A stretch of 64,000 nt of DNA from positions 1 to 64,000 of the forward strand of contig JAQNBH010000063.1 in assembly GCA_028752905.1 (NCBI GenBank). The letters run 5' to 3'. Origin of the DNA: Cladorhizidae sp. MBARI D1340-BT2. Taxonomy: Eukaryota > Porifera > Demospongiae > Poecilosclerida > Cladorhizidae. The notes beneath the pieces are model-generated. The model worked only from the letters and a program-made list of their open reading frames with translations, did no database searches and was not told the origin of the DNA. Positions 39,301-54,550 of this stretch are shown in pieces (positions within the stretch are counted from its first letter, which is position 1; the number at the start of each line of letters is the position of its first letter). A program made the translations under genes and the position numbers.

Positions 39301-42300
39301 CTATCTTGTGATTCTATGTATGCAGAATATACGGATGTTTGGTATCAAGAGAGAGAACAGAGAGAGGCCTACCTTTAGAGCTATATATCAAGTCTATTCA
39401 GTGAAGTGTGGAGAATCTATGAAGCTAACATGTTTAGCTCAAGATAGAGAACACTGAGAGATACCTATCTTGCAAGTCCACTACAGTGAAGTGTGCAGAA
39501 TATATGGATGTTTGGTATCAAGAGAGAGCACTTAGAGAGTCCTATCTTAATAGCTATACATCAAGTCTATTCAGTGAAGTGTGGATAATCTACGAAGCTA
39601 AACATGTTTAGCATCAAGTAAGAGTACAATTCATAACTGCCCTAATTAACAAGACCAAAGTCCCAGATTTTGTCAACTGATAGAGAAGGCCCTTATCTGC
39701 AACATGTGAACAGATTATCAATAAATGTAGTGGTTTTTCACTGGCAGGCCACCGCTTTGGCAACTGGAAAACGCCAGGAAAGATCGCAAACCTTACCACT
39801 TCAAATCACCATAACTTGCTAATACTTAGAGTAATCAAAATTATGGCACGTACAAAAGACAGATAATTAGAAGGGCTATCCGGTGATATAAAAAATTCTT
39901 TTTTGGGTAAAGTGTAGAAAAGTTATGAGCTTTACGGCAAAAAAGCAAGATTTTTGGGGAAAAAATGAGAAACATATAGACCAAATTAGGGCAAATATCA
40001 AGATAGAGAACACATAATGAAACCTGTCATTCGAATCATATCAAGTCCATTACAGTGAAGTGTGCATAATATTATGGATGTTTGATATCAACAGAGAGCA
40101 CAGGGAGAGACCTATCTTAATAGCTATATATCAAATTTATACAGTGAAGTGTGGAGAATCTATGAAGCTAACCTGTTTAGCATCAAGATAGAGAACACAT
40201 AGAGAAACCTATCTTGTGATTCTATGTATGCAGAATATACGGATGTTTGGTATCAAGAGAGAGAACAGAGAGAGGCCTACCTTTAGAGCTATATATCAAG
40301 TCTATTCAGTGAAGTGTGGAGAATCTATGAAGCTAACATGTTTAGCTCAAGATAGAGAACACTGAGAGATACCTATCTTGCAAGTCCACTACAGTGAAGT
40401 GTGCAGAATATATGGATGTTTGGTATCAAGAGAGAGCACTTAGAGAGTCCTATCTTAATAGCTATACATCAAGTCTATTCAGTGAAGTGTGGATAATCTA
40501 CGAAGCTAAACATGTTTAGCATCAAGTAAGAGTACAATTCATAACTGCCCTAATTAACAAGACCAAAGTCCCAGATTTTGTCAACTGATAGAGAAGGCCC
40601 TTATCTGCAACATGTCAACAGATTATCAATAAATGTAGTGGTTTTTCACTGGCAGGCCACCGCTTTGGCAACTGGAAAACGCCAGGAAAGATCGCAAACC
40701 TTACCACTTCAAATCACCATAACTTGCTAATACTTAGAGTAATCAAAATTATGGCACGTACAAAAGACAGATAATTAGAAGGGCTATCCGGTGATATAAA
40801 AAATTTCTTTTTTGGGTAAAGTGTAGAAAAGTTATGAGCTTTACGGCAAAAAAGCAAGATTTTTGGGGGGGAAATGAGAAACATATAGACCAAATTAGGG
40901 CAAATATCAAGATAGAGAACACATAATGAAACCTATCATTCGAATCATATCAAGTCCATTACAGTGAAGTGTGCATAATATTATGGATGTTTGATATCAA
41001 CAGAGAGCACAGGGAGAGACCTATCTTAATAGCTATATATCAAATTTATACAGTGAAGTGTGGAGAATCTATGAAGCTAACCTGTTTAGCATCAAGATAG
41101 AGAACACATAGAGAAACCTATCTTGTGATCCTATGTATGCAGAATATACGGATGTTTGGTATCAAGAGAGAGAGAACACAGAGAGGCCTACCTTTAGAGC
41201 TATATATCAAGTCTATTCAGTGAAGTGTGGAGAATCTATGAAGCTAACATGTTTAGCTCAAGATAGAGAACACTGAGAGATACCTATCTTGCAAGTCCAC
41301 TACAGTGAAGTGTGCAGAATATATGGATGTTTGGTATCAAGAGAGAGCACTTAGAGAGTCCTATCTTAATAGCTATACATCAAGTCTATTCAGTGAAGTG
41401 TGGATAATCTACGAAGCTAAACATGTTTAGCATCAAGTAAGAGTACAATTCATAACTGCCCTAATTAACAAGACCAAAGTCCCAGATTTTGTCAACTGAT
41501 AGAGAAGGCCCTTATCTGCAACATGTCAACAGATTATCAATAAATGTAGTGGTTTTTCACTGGCAGGCCACCGCTTTGGCAACTGGAAAACGCCAGGAAA
41601 GATCGCAAACCTTACCACTTCAAATCACCATAACTTGCTAATACTTAGAGTAATCAAAATTATGGTACGTACAAAAGACAGATAATTAGAAGGGCTATCC
41701 GGTGATATAAAAAATTTCTTTTTTGGGTAAAGTGTAGAAAAGTTATGAGCTTTACGGCAAAAAAGCAAGATTTTTTGGGGGAAAATGAGAAACATATAGA
41801 CCAAATTAGGGCAAATATCAAGATAGAGAACACATAATGAAACCTATCATTCGAATCATATCAAGTCCATTACAGTGAAGTGTGCATAATATTATGGATG
41901 TTTGATATCAACAGAGAGCACAGGGAGAGACCTATCTTAATAGCTATATATCAAATTTATACAGTGAAGTGTGGAGAATCTATGAAGCTAACCTGTTTAG
42001 CATCAAGATAGAGAACACATAGAGAAACCTATCTTGTGATTCTATGTATGCAGAATATACGGATGTTTGGTATCAAGAGAGAGAACAGAGAGAGGCCTAC
42101 CTTTAGAGCTATATATCAAGTCTATTCAGTGAAGTGTGGAGAATCTATGAAGCTAACATGTTTAGCTCAAGATAGAGAACACTGAGAGATACCTATCTTG
42201 CAAGTCCACTACAGTGAAGTGTGCAGAATATATGGATGTTTGGTATCAAGAGAGAGCACTTAGAGAGTCCTATCTTAATAGCTATACATCAAGTCTATTC

Positions 42301-42734
42301 AGTGAAGTGTGGATAATCTACGAAGCTAAACATGTTTAGCATCAAGTAAGAGTACAATTCATAACTGCCCTAATTAACAAGACCAAAGTCCCAGATTTTG
42401 TCAACTGATAGAGAAGGCCCTTATCTGCAACATGTCAACAGATTATCAATAAATGTAGTGGTTTTTCACTGGCAGGCCACCGCTTTGGCAACTGGAAAAC
42501 GCCAGGAAAGATAGCAAACCTTACCACTTCAAATCACCATAACTTGCTAATACTTAGAGTAATCAAAATTATGGCACGTACAAAAGACAGATAATTAGAA
42601 GGGCTATCCGGTGATATAAAAAATTTCTTTTTTGGGTAAAGTGTAGAAAAGTTATGAGCTTTACGGCAAAAAAGCAAGATTTTTTGGGGGAAAATGAGAA
42701 ACATATAGACCAAATTAGGGCAAATATCAAGATA
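36371..42734 (+). repeat. Monomers 41-47, order V-P-U-X-Y-Z-W
   Basis: Starts 36371, 37280, 38189, 39098, 40006, 40915, 41826. Monomers 41-45 match 2-6, and 42-47 match 32-37 including the 911 bp Z with T6G5A4. Monomer 44 is X with 611G. The block therefore links the left and middle parts of the array. Confidence 0.87.
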
Positions 42735-45700
42735 GAGAACACATAATGAAACCTATCATTCGAATCATATCAAGTCCATTACAGTGAAGTGTGCATAATA
42801 TTATGGATGTTTGATATCAACAGAGAGCACAGGGAGAGACCTATCTTAATAGCTATATATCAAATTTATACAGTGAAGTGTGGAGAATCTATGAAGCTAA
42901 CCTGTTTAGCATCAAGATAGAGAACACATAGAGAAACCTATCTTGTGATTCTATGTATGCAGAATATACGGATGTTTGGTATCAAGAGAGAGAACAGAGA
43001 GAGGCCTACCTTTAGAGCTATATATCAAGTCTATTCAGTGAAGTGTGGAGAATCTATGAAGCTAACATGTTTAGCTCAAGATAGAGAACACTGAGAGATA
43101 CCTATCTTGCAAGTCCACTACAGTGAAGTGTGCAGAATATATGGATGTTTGGTATCAAGAGAGAGCACTTAGAGAGTCCTATCTTAATAGCTATACATCA
43201 AGTCTATTCAGTGAAGTGTGGATAATCTACGAAGCTAAACATGTTTAGCATCAAGTAAGAGTACAATTCATAACTGCCCTAATTAACAAGACCAAAGTCC
43301 AAGATTTTGTCAACTGATAGAGAAGGCCCTTATCTGCAACATGTCAACAGATTATCAATAAATGTAGTGGTTTTTCACTGGCAGGCCACCGCTTTGGCAA
43401 CTGGAAAACGCCAGGAAAGATAGCAAACCTTACCACTTCAAATCACCATAACTTGCTAATACTTAGAGTAATCAAAATTATGGCACGTACAAAAGACAGA
43501 TAATTAGAAGGGCTATCCGGTGATATAAAAAATTTCTTTTTTGGGTAAAGTGTAGAAAAGTTATGAGCTTTACGGCAAAAAAGCAAGATTTTTTGGGGGA
43601 AAATGAGAAACATATAGACCAAATTAGGGCAAATATCAAGATAGAGAACACATAATGAAACCTATCATTCGAATCATATCAAGTCCATTACAGTGAAGTG
43701 TGCAGAATATTATGGATGTTTGATATCAACAGAGAGCACAGGGAGAGACCTATCTTAATAGCTATATATCAAATTTATACAGTGAAGTGTGGAGAATCTA
43801 TGAAGCTAACCTGTTTAGCATCAAGATAGAGAACACATAGAGAAACCTATCTTGTGATTCTATGTATGCAGAATATACGGATGTTTGGTATCAAGAGAGA
43901 GAACAGAGAGAGGCCTACCTTTAGAGCTATATATCAAGTCTATTCAGTGAAGTGTGGAGAATCTATGAAGCTAACATGTTTAGCTCAAGATAGAGAACAC
44001 TGAGAGATACCTATCTTGCAAGTCCACTACAGTGAAGTGTGCAGAATATATGGATGTTTGGTATCAAGAGAGAGCACTTAGAGAGTCCTATCTTAATAGC
44101 TATACATCAAGTCTATTCAGTGAAGTGTGGATAATCTACGAAGCTAAACATGTTTAGCATCAAGTAAGAGTACAATTCATAACTGCCCTAATTAACAAGA
44201 CCAAAGTCCCAGATTTTGTCAACTGATAGAGAAGGCCCTTATCTGCAACATGTCAACAGATTATCAATAAATGTAGTGGTTTTTCACTGGCAGGCCACCG
44301 CTTTGGCAACTGGAAAACGCCAGGAAAGATAGCAAACCTTACCACTTCAAATCACCATAACTTGCTAATACTTAGAGTAATCAAAATTATGGCACGTACA
44401 AAAGACAGATAATTAGAAGGGCTATCCGGTGATATAAAAAATTTCTTTTTTGGGTAAAGTGTAGAAAAGTTATGAGCTTTACGGCAAAAAAGCAAGATTT
44501 TTTGGGGGAAAATGAGAAACATATAGACCAAATTAGGGCAAATATCAAGATAGAGAACACATAATGAAACCTATCATTCGAATCATATCAAGTCCATTAC
44601 AGTGAAGTGTGCATAATATTATGGATGTTTGATATCAACAGAGAGCACAGGGAGAGACCTATCTTAATAGCTATATATCAAATTTATACAGTGAAGTGTG
44701 GAGAATCTATGAAGCTAACCTGTTTAGCATCAAGATAGAGAACACATAGAGAAACCTATCTTGTGATTCTATGTATGCAGAATATACGGATGTTTGGTAT
44801 CAAGAGAGAGAACAGAGAGAGGCCTACCTTTAGAGCTATATATCAAGTCTATTCAGTGAAGTGTGGAGAATCTATGAAGCTAACATGTTTAGCTCAAGAT
44901 AGAGAACACTGAGAGATACCTATCTTGCAAGTCCACTACAGTGAAGTGTGCAGAATATATGGATGTTTGGTATCAAGAGAGAGCACTTAGAGAGTCCTAT
45001 CTTAATAGCTATACATCAAGTCTATTCAGTGAAGTGTGGATAATCTACGAAGCTAAACATGTTTAGCATCAAGTAAGAGTACAATTCATAACTGCCCTAA
45101 TTAACAAGACCAAAGTCCCAGATTTTGTCAACTGATAGAGAAGGCCCTTATCTGCAACATGTCAACAGATTATCAATAAATGTAGTGGTTTTTCACTGGC
45201 AGGCCACCGCTTTGGCAACTGGAAAACGCCAGGAAAGATCGCAAACCTTACCACTTCAAATCACCATAACTTGCTAATACTTAGAGTAATCAAAATTATG
45301 GCACGTACAAAAGACAGATAATTAAAAGGGCTATCCGATGATATAAAAAATTACTTTTTTGGGTAAAGTGTAGAAAAGTTATGAGCTTTACGGCAAAAAA
45401 GCAAGATTTTTGGGGGGAAAATGAGAAACATATAGACCAAATTAGGGCAAATATCAAGATAGAGAACACATAATGAAACCTATCATTCGAATCATATCAA
45501 GTCCATTACAGTGAAGTGTGCAGAATATTATGGATGTTTGATATCAACAGAGAGCACAGGGAGAGACCTATCTTAATAGCTATATATCAAGTTTATACAG
45601 TGAAGTGTGGAGAATCTATGAAGCTAACCTGTTTAGCATCAAGATAGAGAACACATAGAGAAACCTATCTTGTGATTCTATGTATGCAGAATATACGGAT

Positions 45701-48700
45701 GTTTGGTATCAAGAGAGAGAACAGAGAGAGGCCTACCTTTAGAGCTATATATCAAGTCTATTCAGTGAAGTGTGGAGAATCTATGAAGCTAACATGTTTA
45801 GCTCAAGATAGAGAACACTGAGAGATACCTATCTTGCAAGTCCACTACAGTGAAGTGTGCAGAATATATGGATGTTTGGTATCAAGAGAGAGCACTTAGA
45901 GAGTCCTATCTTAATAGCTATACATCAAGTCTATTCAGTGAAGTGTGGATAATCTACGAAGCTAAACATGTTTAGCATCAAGTAAGAGTACAATTCATAA
46001 CTGCCCTAATTAACAAGACCAAAGTCCCAGATTTTGTCAACTGATAGAGAAGGCCCTTATCTGCAACATGTCAACAGATTATCAATAAATGTAGTGGTTT
46101 TTCACTGGCAGGCCACCGCTTTGGCAACTGGAAAACGCCAGGAAAGATCGCAAACCTTACCACTTCAAATCACCATAACTTGCTAATACTTAGAGTAATC
46201 AAAATTATGGCACGTACAAAAGACAGATAATTAAAAGGGCTATCCGATGATATAAAAAATTTCTTTTTTGGGTAAAGTGTAGAAAAGTTATGAGCTTTAC
46301 GGCAAAAAAGCAAGATTTTTGGGGGGAAAATGAGAAACATATAGACCAAATTAGGGCAAATATCAAGATAGAGAACACATAATGAAACCTATCATTCGAA
46401 TCATATCAAGTCCATTACAGTGAAGTGTGCAGAATATTATGGATGTTTGATATCAACAGAGAGCACAGGGAGAGACCTATCTTAATAGCTATATATCAAG
46501 TTTATACAGTGAAGTGTGGAGAATCTATGAAGCTAACCTGTTTAGCATCAAGATAGAGAACACATAGAGAAACCTATCTTGTGATTCTATGTATGCAGAA
46601 TATACGGATGTTTGGTATCAAGAGAGAGAACAGAGAGAGGCCTACCTTTAGAGCTATATATCAAGTCTATTCAGTGAAGTGTGGAGAATCTATGAAGCTA
46701 ACATGTTTAGCTCAAGATAGAGAACACTGAGAGATACCTATCTTGCAAGTCCACTACAGTGAAGTGTGCAGAATATATGGATGTTTGGTATCAAGAGAGA
46801 GCACTTAGAGAGTCCTATCTTAATAGCTATACATCAAGTCTATTCAGTGAAGTGTGGATAATCTACGAAGCTAAACATGTTTAGCATCAAGTAAGAGTAC
46901 AATTCATAACTGCCCTAATTAACAAGACCAAAGTCCCAGATTTTGTCAACTGATAGAGAAGGCCCTTATCTGCAACATGTGAACAGATTATCAATAAATG
47001 TAGTGGTTTTTCACTGGCAGGCCACCGCTTTGGCAACTGGAAAACGCCAGGAAAGATCGCAAACCTTACCACTTCAAATCACCATAACTTGCTAATACTT
47101 AGAGTAATCAAAATTATGGCACGTACAAAAGACAGATAATTAGAAGGGCTATCCGGTGATATAAAAAATTTCTTTTTTGGGTAAAGTGTAGAAAAGTTAT
47201 GAGCTTTACGGCAAAAAAGCAAGATTTTTGGGGAAAAAATGAGAAACATATAGACCAAATTAGGGCAAATATCAAGATAGAGAACACATAATGAAACCTA
47301 TCATTCGAATCATATCAAGTCCATTACAGTGAAGTTTGCATAATATTATGGATGTTTGATATCAACAGAGAGCACAGGGAGAGACCTATCTTAATAGCTA
47401 TATATCAAATTTATACAGTGAAGTGTGGAGAATCTATGAAGCTAACCTGTTTAGCATCAAGATAGAGAACACATAGAGAAACCTATCTTGTGATTCTATG
47501 TATGCAGAATATACGGATGTTTGGTATCAAGAGAGAGAACAGAGAGAGGCCTACCTTTAGAGCTATATATCAAGTCTATTCAGTGAAGTGTGGAGAATCT
47601 ATGAAGCTAACATGTTTAGCTCAAGATAGAGAACACTGAGAGATACCTATCTTGCAAGTCCACTACAGTGAAGTGTGCAGAATATATGGATGTTTGGTAT
47701 CAAGAGAGAGCACTTAGAGAGTCCTATCTTAATAGCTATACATCAAGTCTATTCAGTGAAGTGTGGATAATCTACGAAGCTAAACATGTTTAGCATCAAG
47801 TAAGAGTACAATTCATAACTGCCCTAATTAACAAGACCAAAGTCCCAGATTTTGTCAACTGATAGAGAAGGCCCTTATCTGCAACATGTCAACAGATTAT
47901 CAATAAATGTAGTGGTTTTTCACTGGCAGGCCACCGCTTTGGCAACTGGAAAACGCCAGGAAAGATAGCAAACCTTACCACTTCAAATCACCATAACTTG
48001 CTAATACTTAGAGTAATCAAAATTTTGGCACGTACAAAAGACAGATAATTAAAAGGGCTATCCGATGATATAAAAAATTTCTTTTTTGGGTAAAGTATAG
48101 AAAAGTTATGAGCTTTACGGCAAAAAAGCAAGATTTTTGGGGGGAAAATGAGAAACATATAGACCAAATTAGGGCAAATATCAAGATAGAGAACACATAA
48201 TGAAACCTATCATTCGAATCATATCAAGTCCATTACAGTGAAGTGTGCAGAATATTATGGATGTTTGATATCAACAGAGAGCACAGGGAGAGACCTATCT
48301 TAATAGCTATATATCAAATTTATACAGTGAAGTGTGGAGAATCTATGAAGCTAACCTGTTTAGCATCAAGATAGAGAACACATAGAGAAACCTATCTTGT
48401 GATTCTATGTATGCAGAATATACGGATGTTTGGTATCAAGAGAGAGAACAGAGAGAGGCCTACCTTTAGAGCTATATATCAAGTCTATTCAGTGAAGTGT
48501 GGAGAATCTATGAAGCTAACATGTTTAGCTCAAGATAGAGAACACTGAGAGATACCTATCTTGCAAGTCCACTACAGTGAAGTGTGCAGAATATATGGAT
48601 GTTTGGTATCAAGAGAGAGCACTTAGAGAGTCCTATCTTAATAGCTATACATCAAGTCTATTCAGTGAAGTGTGGATAATCTACGAAGCTAAACATGTTT

Positions 48701-51700
48701 AGCATCAAGTAAGAGTACAATTCATAACTGCCCTAATTAACAAGACCAAAGTCCCAGATTTTGTCAACTGATAGAGAAGGCCCTTATCTGCAACATGTCA
48801 ACAGATTATCAATAAATGTAGTGGTTTTTCACTGGCAGGCCACCGCTTTGGCAACTGGAAAACGCCAGGAAAGATCGCAAACCTTACCACTTCAAATCAC
48901 CATAACTTGCTAATACTTAGAGTAATCAAAATTATGGCACGTACAAAAGACAGATAATTAGAAGGGCTATCCGGTGATATAAAAAATTTCTTTTTTGGGT
49001 AAAGTGTAGAAAAGTTATGAGCTTTACGGCAAAAAAGCAAGATTTTTGGGGAAAAAATGAGAAACATATAGACCAAATTAGGGCAAATATCAAGATAGAG
49101 AACACATAATGAAACCTATCATTCGAATCATATCAAGTCCATTACAGTGAAGTGTGCATAATATTATGGATGTTTGATATCAACAGAGAGCACAGGGAGA
49201 GACCTATCTTAATAGCTATATATCAAATTTATACAGTGAAGTGTGGAGAATCTATGAAGCTAACCTGTTTAGCATCAAGATAGAGAACACATAGAGAAAC
49301 CTATCTTGTGATTCTATGTATGCAGAATATACGGATGTTTGGTATCAAGAGAGAGAACAGAGAGAGGCCTACCTTTAGAGCTATATATCAAGTCTATTCA
49401 GTGAAGTGTGGAGAATCTATGAAGCTAACATGTTTAGCTCAAGATAGAGAACACTGAGAGATACCTATCTTGCAAGTCCACTACAGTGAAGTGTGCAGAA
49501 TATATGGATGTTTGGTATCAAGAGAGAGCACTTAGAGAGTCCTATCTTAATAGCTATACATCAAGTCTATTCAGTGAAGTGTGGATAATCTACGAAGCTA
49601 AACATGTTTAGCATCAAGTAAGAGTACAATTCATAACTGCCCTAATTAACAAGACCAAAGTCCCAGATTTTGTCAACTGATAGAGAAGGCCCTTATCTGC
49701 AACATGTCAACAGATTATCAATAAATGTAGTGGTTTTTCACTGGCAGGCCACCGCTTTGGCAACTGGAAAACGCCAGGAAAGATCGCAAACCTTACCACT
49801 TCAAATCACCATAACTTGCTAATACTTAGAGTAATCAAAATTATGGCACGTACAAAAGACAGATAATTAAAAGGGCTATCCGATGATATAAAAAATTTCT
49901 TTTTTGGGTAAAGTGTAGAAAAGTTATGAGCTTTACGGCAAAAAAGCAAGATTTTTGGGGGGAAAATGAGAAACATATAGACCAAATTAGGGCAAATATC
50001 AAGATAGAGAACACATAATGAAACCTATCATTCGAATCATATCAAGTCCATTACAGTGAAGTGTGCAGAATATTATGGATGTTTGATATCAACAGAGAGC
50101 ACAGGGAGAGACCTATCTTAATAGCTATATATCAAATTTATACAGTGAAGTGTGGAGAATCTATGAAGCTAACCTGTTTAGCATCAAGATAGAGAACACA
50201 TAGAGAAACCTATCTTGTGATTCTATGTATGCAGAATATACGGATGTTTGGTATCAAGAGAGAGAACAGAGAGAGGCCTACCTTTAGAGCTATATATCAA
50301 GTCTATTCAGTGAAGTGTGGAGAATCTATGAAGCTAACATGTTTAGCTCAAGATAGAGAACACTGAGAGATACCTATCTTGCAAGTCCACTACAGTGAAG
50401 TGTGCAGAATATATGGATGTTTGGTATCAAGAGAGAGCACTTAGAGAGTCCTATCTTAATAGCTATACATCAAGTCTATTCAGTGAAGTGTGGATAATCT
50501 ACGAAGCTAAACATGTTTAGCATCAAGTAAGAGTACAATTCATAACTGCCCTAATTAACAAGACCAAAGTCCCAGATTTTGTCAACTGATAGAGAAGGCC
50601 CTTATCTGCAACATGTCAACAGATTATCAATAAATGTAGTGGTTTTTCACTGGCAGGCCACCGCTTTGGCAACTGGAAAACGCCAGGAAAGATAGCAAAC
50701 CTTACCACTTCAAATCACCATAACTTGCTAATACTTAGAGTAATCAAAATTATGGCACGTACAAAAGACAGATAATTAGAAGGGCTATCCGGTGATATAA
50801 AAAATTTCTTTTTTGGGTAAAGTGTAGAAAAGTTATGAGCTTTACGGCAAAAAAGCAAGATTTTTGGGGAAAAAATGAGAAACATATAGACCAAATTAGG
50901 GCAAATATCAAGATAGAGAACACATAATGAAACCTATCATTCGAATCATATCAAGTCCATTACAGTGAAGTGTGCATAATATTATGGATGTTTGATATCA
51001 ACAGAGAGCACAGGGAGAGACCTATCTTAATAGCTATATATCAAATTTATACAGTGAAGTGTGGAGAATCTATGAAGCTAACCTGTTTAGCATCAAGATA
51101 GAGAACACATAGAGAAACCTATCTTGTGATTCTATGTATGCAGAATATACGGATGTTTGGTATCAAGAGAGAGAACAGAGAGAGGCCTACCTTTAGAGCT
51201 ATATATCAAGTCTATTCAGTGAAGTGTGGAGAATCTATGAAGCTAACATGTTTAGCTCAAGATAGAGAACACTGAGAGATACCTATCTTGCAAGTCCACT
51301 ACAGTGAAGTGTGCAGAATATATGGATGTTTGGTATCAAGAGAGAGCACTTAGAGAGTCCTATCTTAATAGCTATACATCAAGTCTATTCAGTGAAGTGT
51401 GGATAATCTACGAAGCTAAACATGTTTAGCATCAAGTAAGAGTACAATTCATAACTGCCCTAATTAACAAGACCAAAGTCCCAGATTTTGTCAACTGATA
51501 GAGAAGGCCCTTATCTGCAACATGTCAACAGATTATCAATAAATGTAGTGGTTTTTCACTGGCAGGCCACCGCTTTGGCAACTGGAAAACGCCAGGAAAG
51601 ATAGCAAACCTTACCACTTCAAATCACCATAACTTGCTAATACTTAGAGTAATCAAAATTATGGCACGTACAAAAGACAGATAATTAGAAGGGCTATCCG

Positions 51701-51824
51701 GTGATATAAAAAAATTCTTTTTTGGGTAAAGTGTAGAAAAGTTATGAGCTTTACGGCAAAAAAGCAAGATTTTTGGGGGGGAAATGAGAAACATATAGAC
51801 CAAATTAGGGCAAATATCAAGATA
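42735..51824 (+). repeat. Monomers 48-57, order V-Q-S-S-K-S-L-S-L-U
   Basis: Starts every 909 bp from 42735. Monomer 50 has the rare ttac form (801A). Monomer 52 is K. Monomer 53 (746T, 818A) carries a private T at 47336 inside the core motif of A1. The 9090 bp block recurs as monomers 61-70. Confidence 0.88.
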
Positions 51825-54550
51825 GAGAACACATAATGAAACCTATCATTCGAATCATATCAAGTCCATTACAGTGAAGTGTGCATAATATTATGGATGT
51901 TTGATATCAACAGAGAGCACAGGGAGAGACCTATCTTAATAGCTATATATCAAATTTATACAGTGAAGTGTGGAGAATCTATGAAGCTAACCTGTTTAGC
52001 ATCAAGATAGAGAACACATAGAGAAACCTATCTTGTGATTCTATGTATGCAGAATATACGGATGTTTGGTATCAAGAGAGAGAACAGAGAGAGGCCTACC
52101 TTTAGAGCTATATATCAAGTCTATTCAGTGAAGTGTGGAGAATCTATGAAGCTAACATGTTTAGCTCAAGATAGAGAACACTGAGAGATACCTATCTTGC
52201 AAGTCCACTACAGTGAAGTGTGCAGAATATATGGATGTTTGGTATCAAGAGAGAGCACTTAGAGAGTCCTATCTTAATAGCTATACATCAAGTCTATTCA
52301 GTGAAGTGTGGATAATCTACGAAGCTAAACATGTTTAGCATCAAGTAAGAGTACAATTCATAACTGCCCTAATTAACAAGACCAAAGTCCCAGATTTTGT
52401 CAACTGATAGAGAAGGCCCTTATCTGCAACATGTCAACAGATTATCAATAAATGTAGTGGTTTTTCACTGGCAGGCCACCGCTTTGGCAACTGGAAAACG
52501 CCAGGAAAGATCGCAAACCTTACCACTTCAAATCACCATAACTTGCTAATACTTAGAGTAATCAAAATTATGGCACGTACAAAAGACAGATAATTAGAAG
52601 GGCTATCCGGTGATATAAAAAATTCTTTTTTGGGTAAAGTGTAGAAAAGTTATGAGCTTTACGGCAAAAAAGCAAGATTTTTGGGGAAAAAATGAGAAAC
52701 ATATAGACCAAATTAGGGCAAATATCAAGATAGAGAACACATAATGAAACCTGTCATTCGAATCATATCAAGTCCATTACAGTGAAGTGTGCATAATATT
52801 ATGGATGTTTGATATCAACAGAGAGCACAGGGAGAGACCTATCTTAATAGCTATATATCAAATTTATACAGTGAAGTGTGGAGAATCTATGAAGCTAACC
52901 TGTTTAGCATCAAGATAGAGAACACATAGAGAAACCTATCTTGTGATTCTATGTATGCAGAATATACGGATGTTTGGTATCAAGAGAGAGAACAGAGAGA
53001 GGCCTACCTTTAGAGCTATATATCAAGTCTATTCAGTGAAGTGTGGAGAATCTATGAAGCTAACATGTTTAGCTCAAGATAGAGAACACTGAGAGATACC
53101 TATCTTGCAAGTCCACTACAGTGAAGTGTGCAGAATATATGGATGTTTGGTATCAAGAGAGAGCACTTAGAGAGTCCTATCTTAATAGCTATACATCAAG
53201 TCTATTCAGTGAAGTGTGGATAATCTACGAAGCTAAACATGTTTAGCATCAAGTAAGAGTACAATTCATAACTGCCCTAATTAACAAGACCAAAGTCCCA
53301 GATTTTGTCAACTGATAGAGAAGGCCCTTATCTGCAACATGTCAACAGATTATCAATAAATGTAGTGGTTTTTCACTGGCAGGCCACCGCTTTGGCAACT
53401 GGAAAACGCCAGGAAAGATAGCAAACCTTACCACTTCAAATCACCATAACTTGCTAATACTTAGAGTAATCAAAATTTTGGCACGTACAAAAGACAGATA
53501 ATTAAAAGGGCTATCCGATGATATAAAAAATTTCTTTTTTGGGTAAAGTATAGAAAAGTTATGAGCTTTACGGCAAAAAAGCAAGATTTTTGGGGGGAAA
53601 ATGAGAAACATATAGACCAAATTAGGGCAAATATCAAGATAGAGAACACATAATGAAACCTATCATTCGAATCATATCAAGTCCATTACAGTGAAGTGTG
53701 CAGAATATTATGGATGTTTGATATCAACAGAGAGCACAGGGAGAGACCTATCTTAATAGCTATATATCAAATTTATACAGTGAAGTGTGGAGAATCTATG
53801 AAGCTAACCTGTTTAGCATCAAGATAGAGAACACATAGAGAAACCTATCTTGTGATTCTATGTATGCAGAATATACGGATGTTTGGTATCAAGAGAGAGA
53901 ACAGAGAGAGGCCTACCTTTAGAGCTATATATCAAGTCTATTCAGTGAAGTGTGGAGAATCTATGAAGCTAACATGTTTAGCTCAAGATAGAGAACACTG
54001 AGAGATACCTATCTTGCAAGTCCACTACAGTGAAGTGTGCAGAATATATGGATGTTTGGTATCAAGAGAGAGCACTTAGAGAGTCCTATCTTAATAGCTA
54101 TACATCAAGTCTATTCAGTGAAGTGTGGATAATCTACGAAGCTAAACATGTTTAGCATCAAGTAAGAGTACAATTCATAACTGCCCTAATTAACAAGACC
54201 AAAGTCCCAGATTTTGTCAACTGATAGAGAAGGCCCTTATCTGCAACATGTCAACAGATTATCAATAAATGTAGTGGTTTTTCACTGGCAGGCCACCGCT
54301 TTGGCAACTGGAAAACGCCAGGAAAGATCGCAAACCTTACCACTTCAAATCACCATAACTTGCTAATACTTAGAGTAATCAAAATTATGGCACGTACAAA
54401 AGACAGATAATTAGAAGGGCTATCCGGTGATATAAAAAATTTCTTTTTTGGGTAAAGTGTAGAAAAGTTATGAGCTTTACGGCAAAAAAGCAAGATTTTT
54501 GGGGGAAAAATGAGAAACATATAGACCAAATTAGGGCAAATATCAAGATA
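51825..54550 (+). repeat. Monomers 58-60, order X-S-M, between the two long duplicates
   Basis: Monomer 58 is X with 611C (908 bp). Monomer 59 begins with the Y-class 21G but continues as an S copy (688A, 746T, 773A, 786A, 818A, T5G6A4), a clear chimera. Monomer 60 is 62G, 130A, 688C with T5G5A5. These three monomers separate the ten-monomer duplicates and set their 13-monomer offset. Confidence 0.86.
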
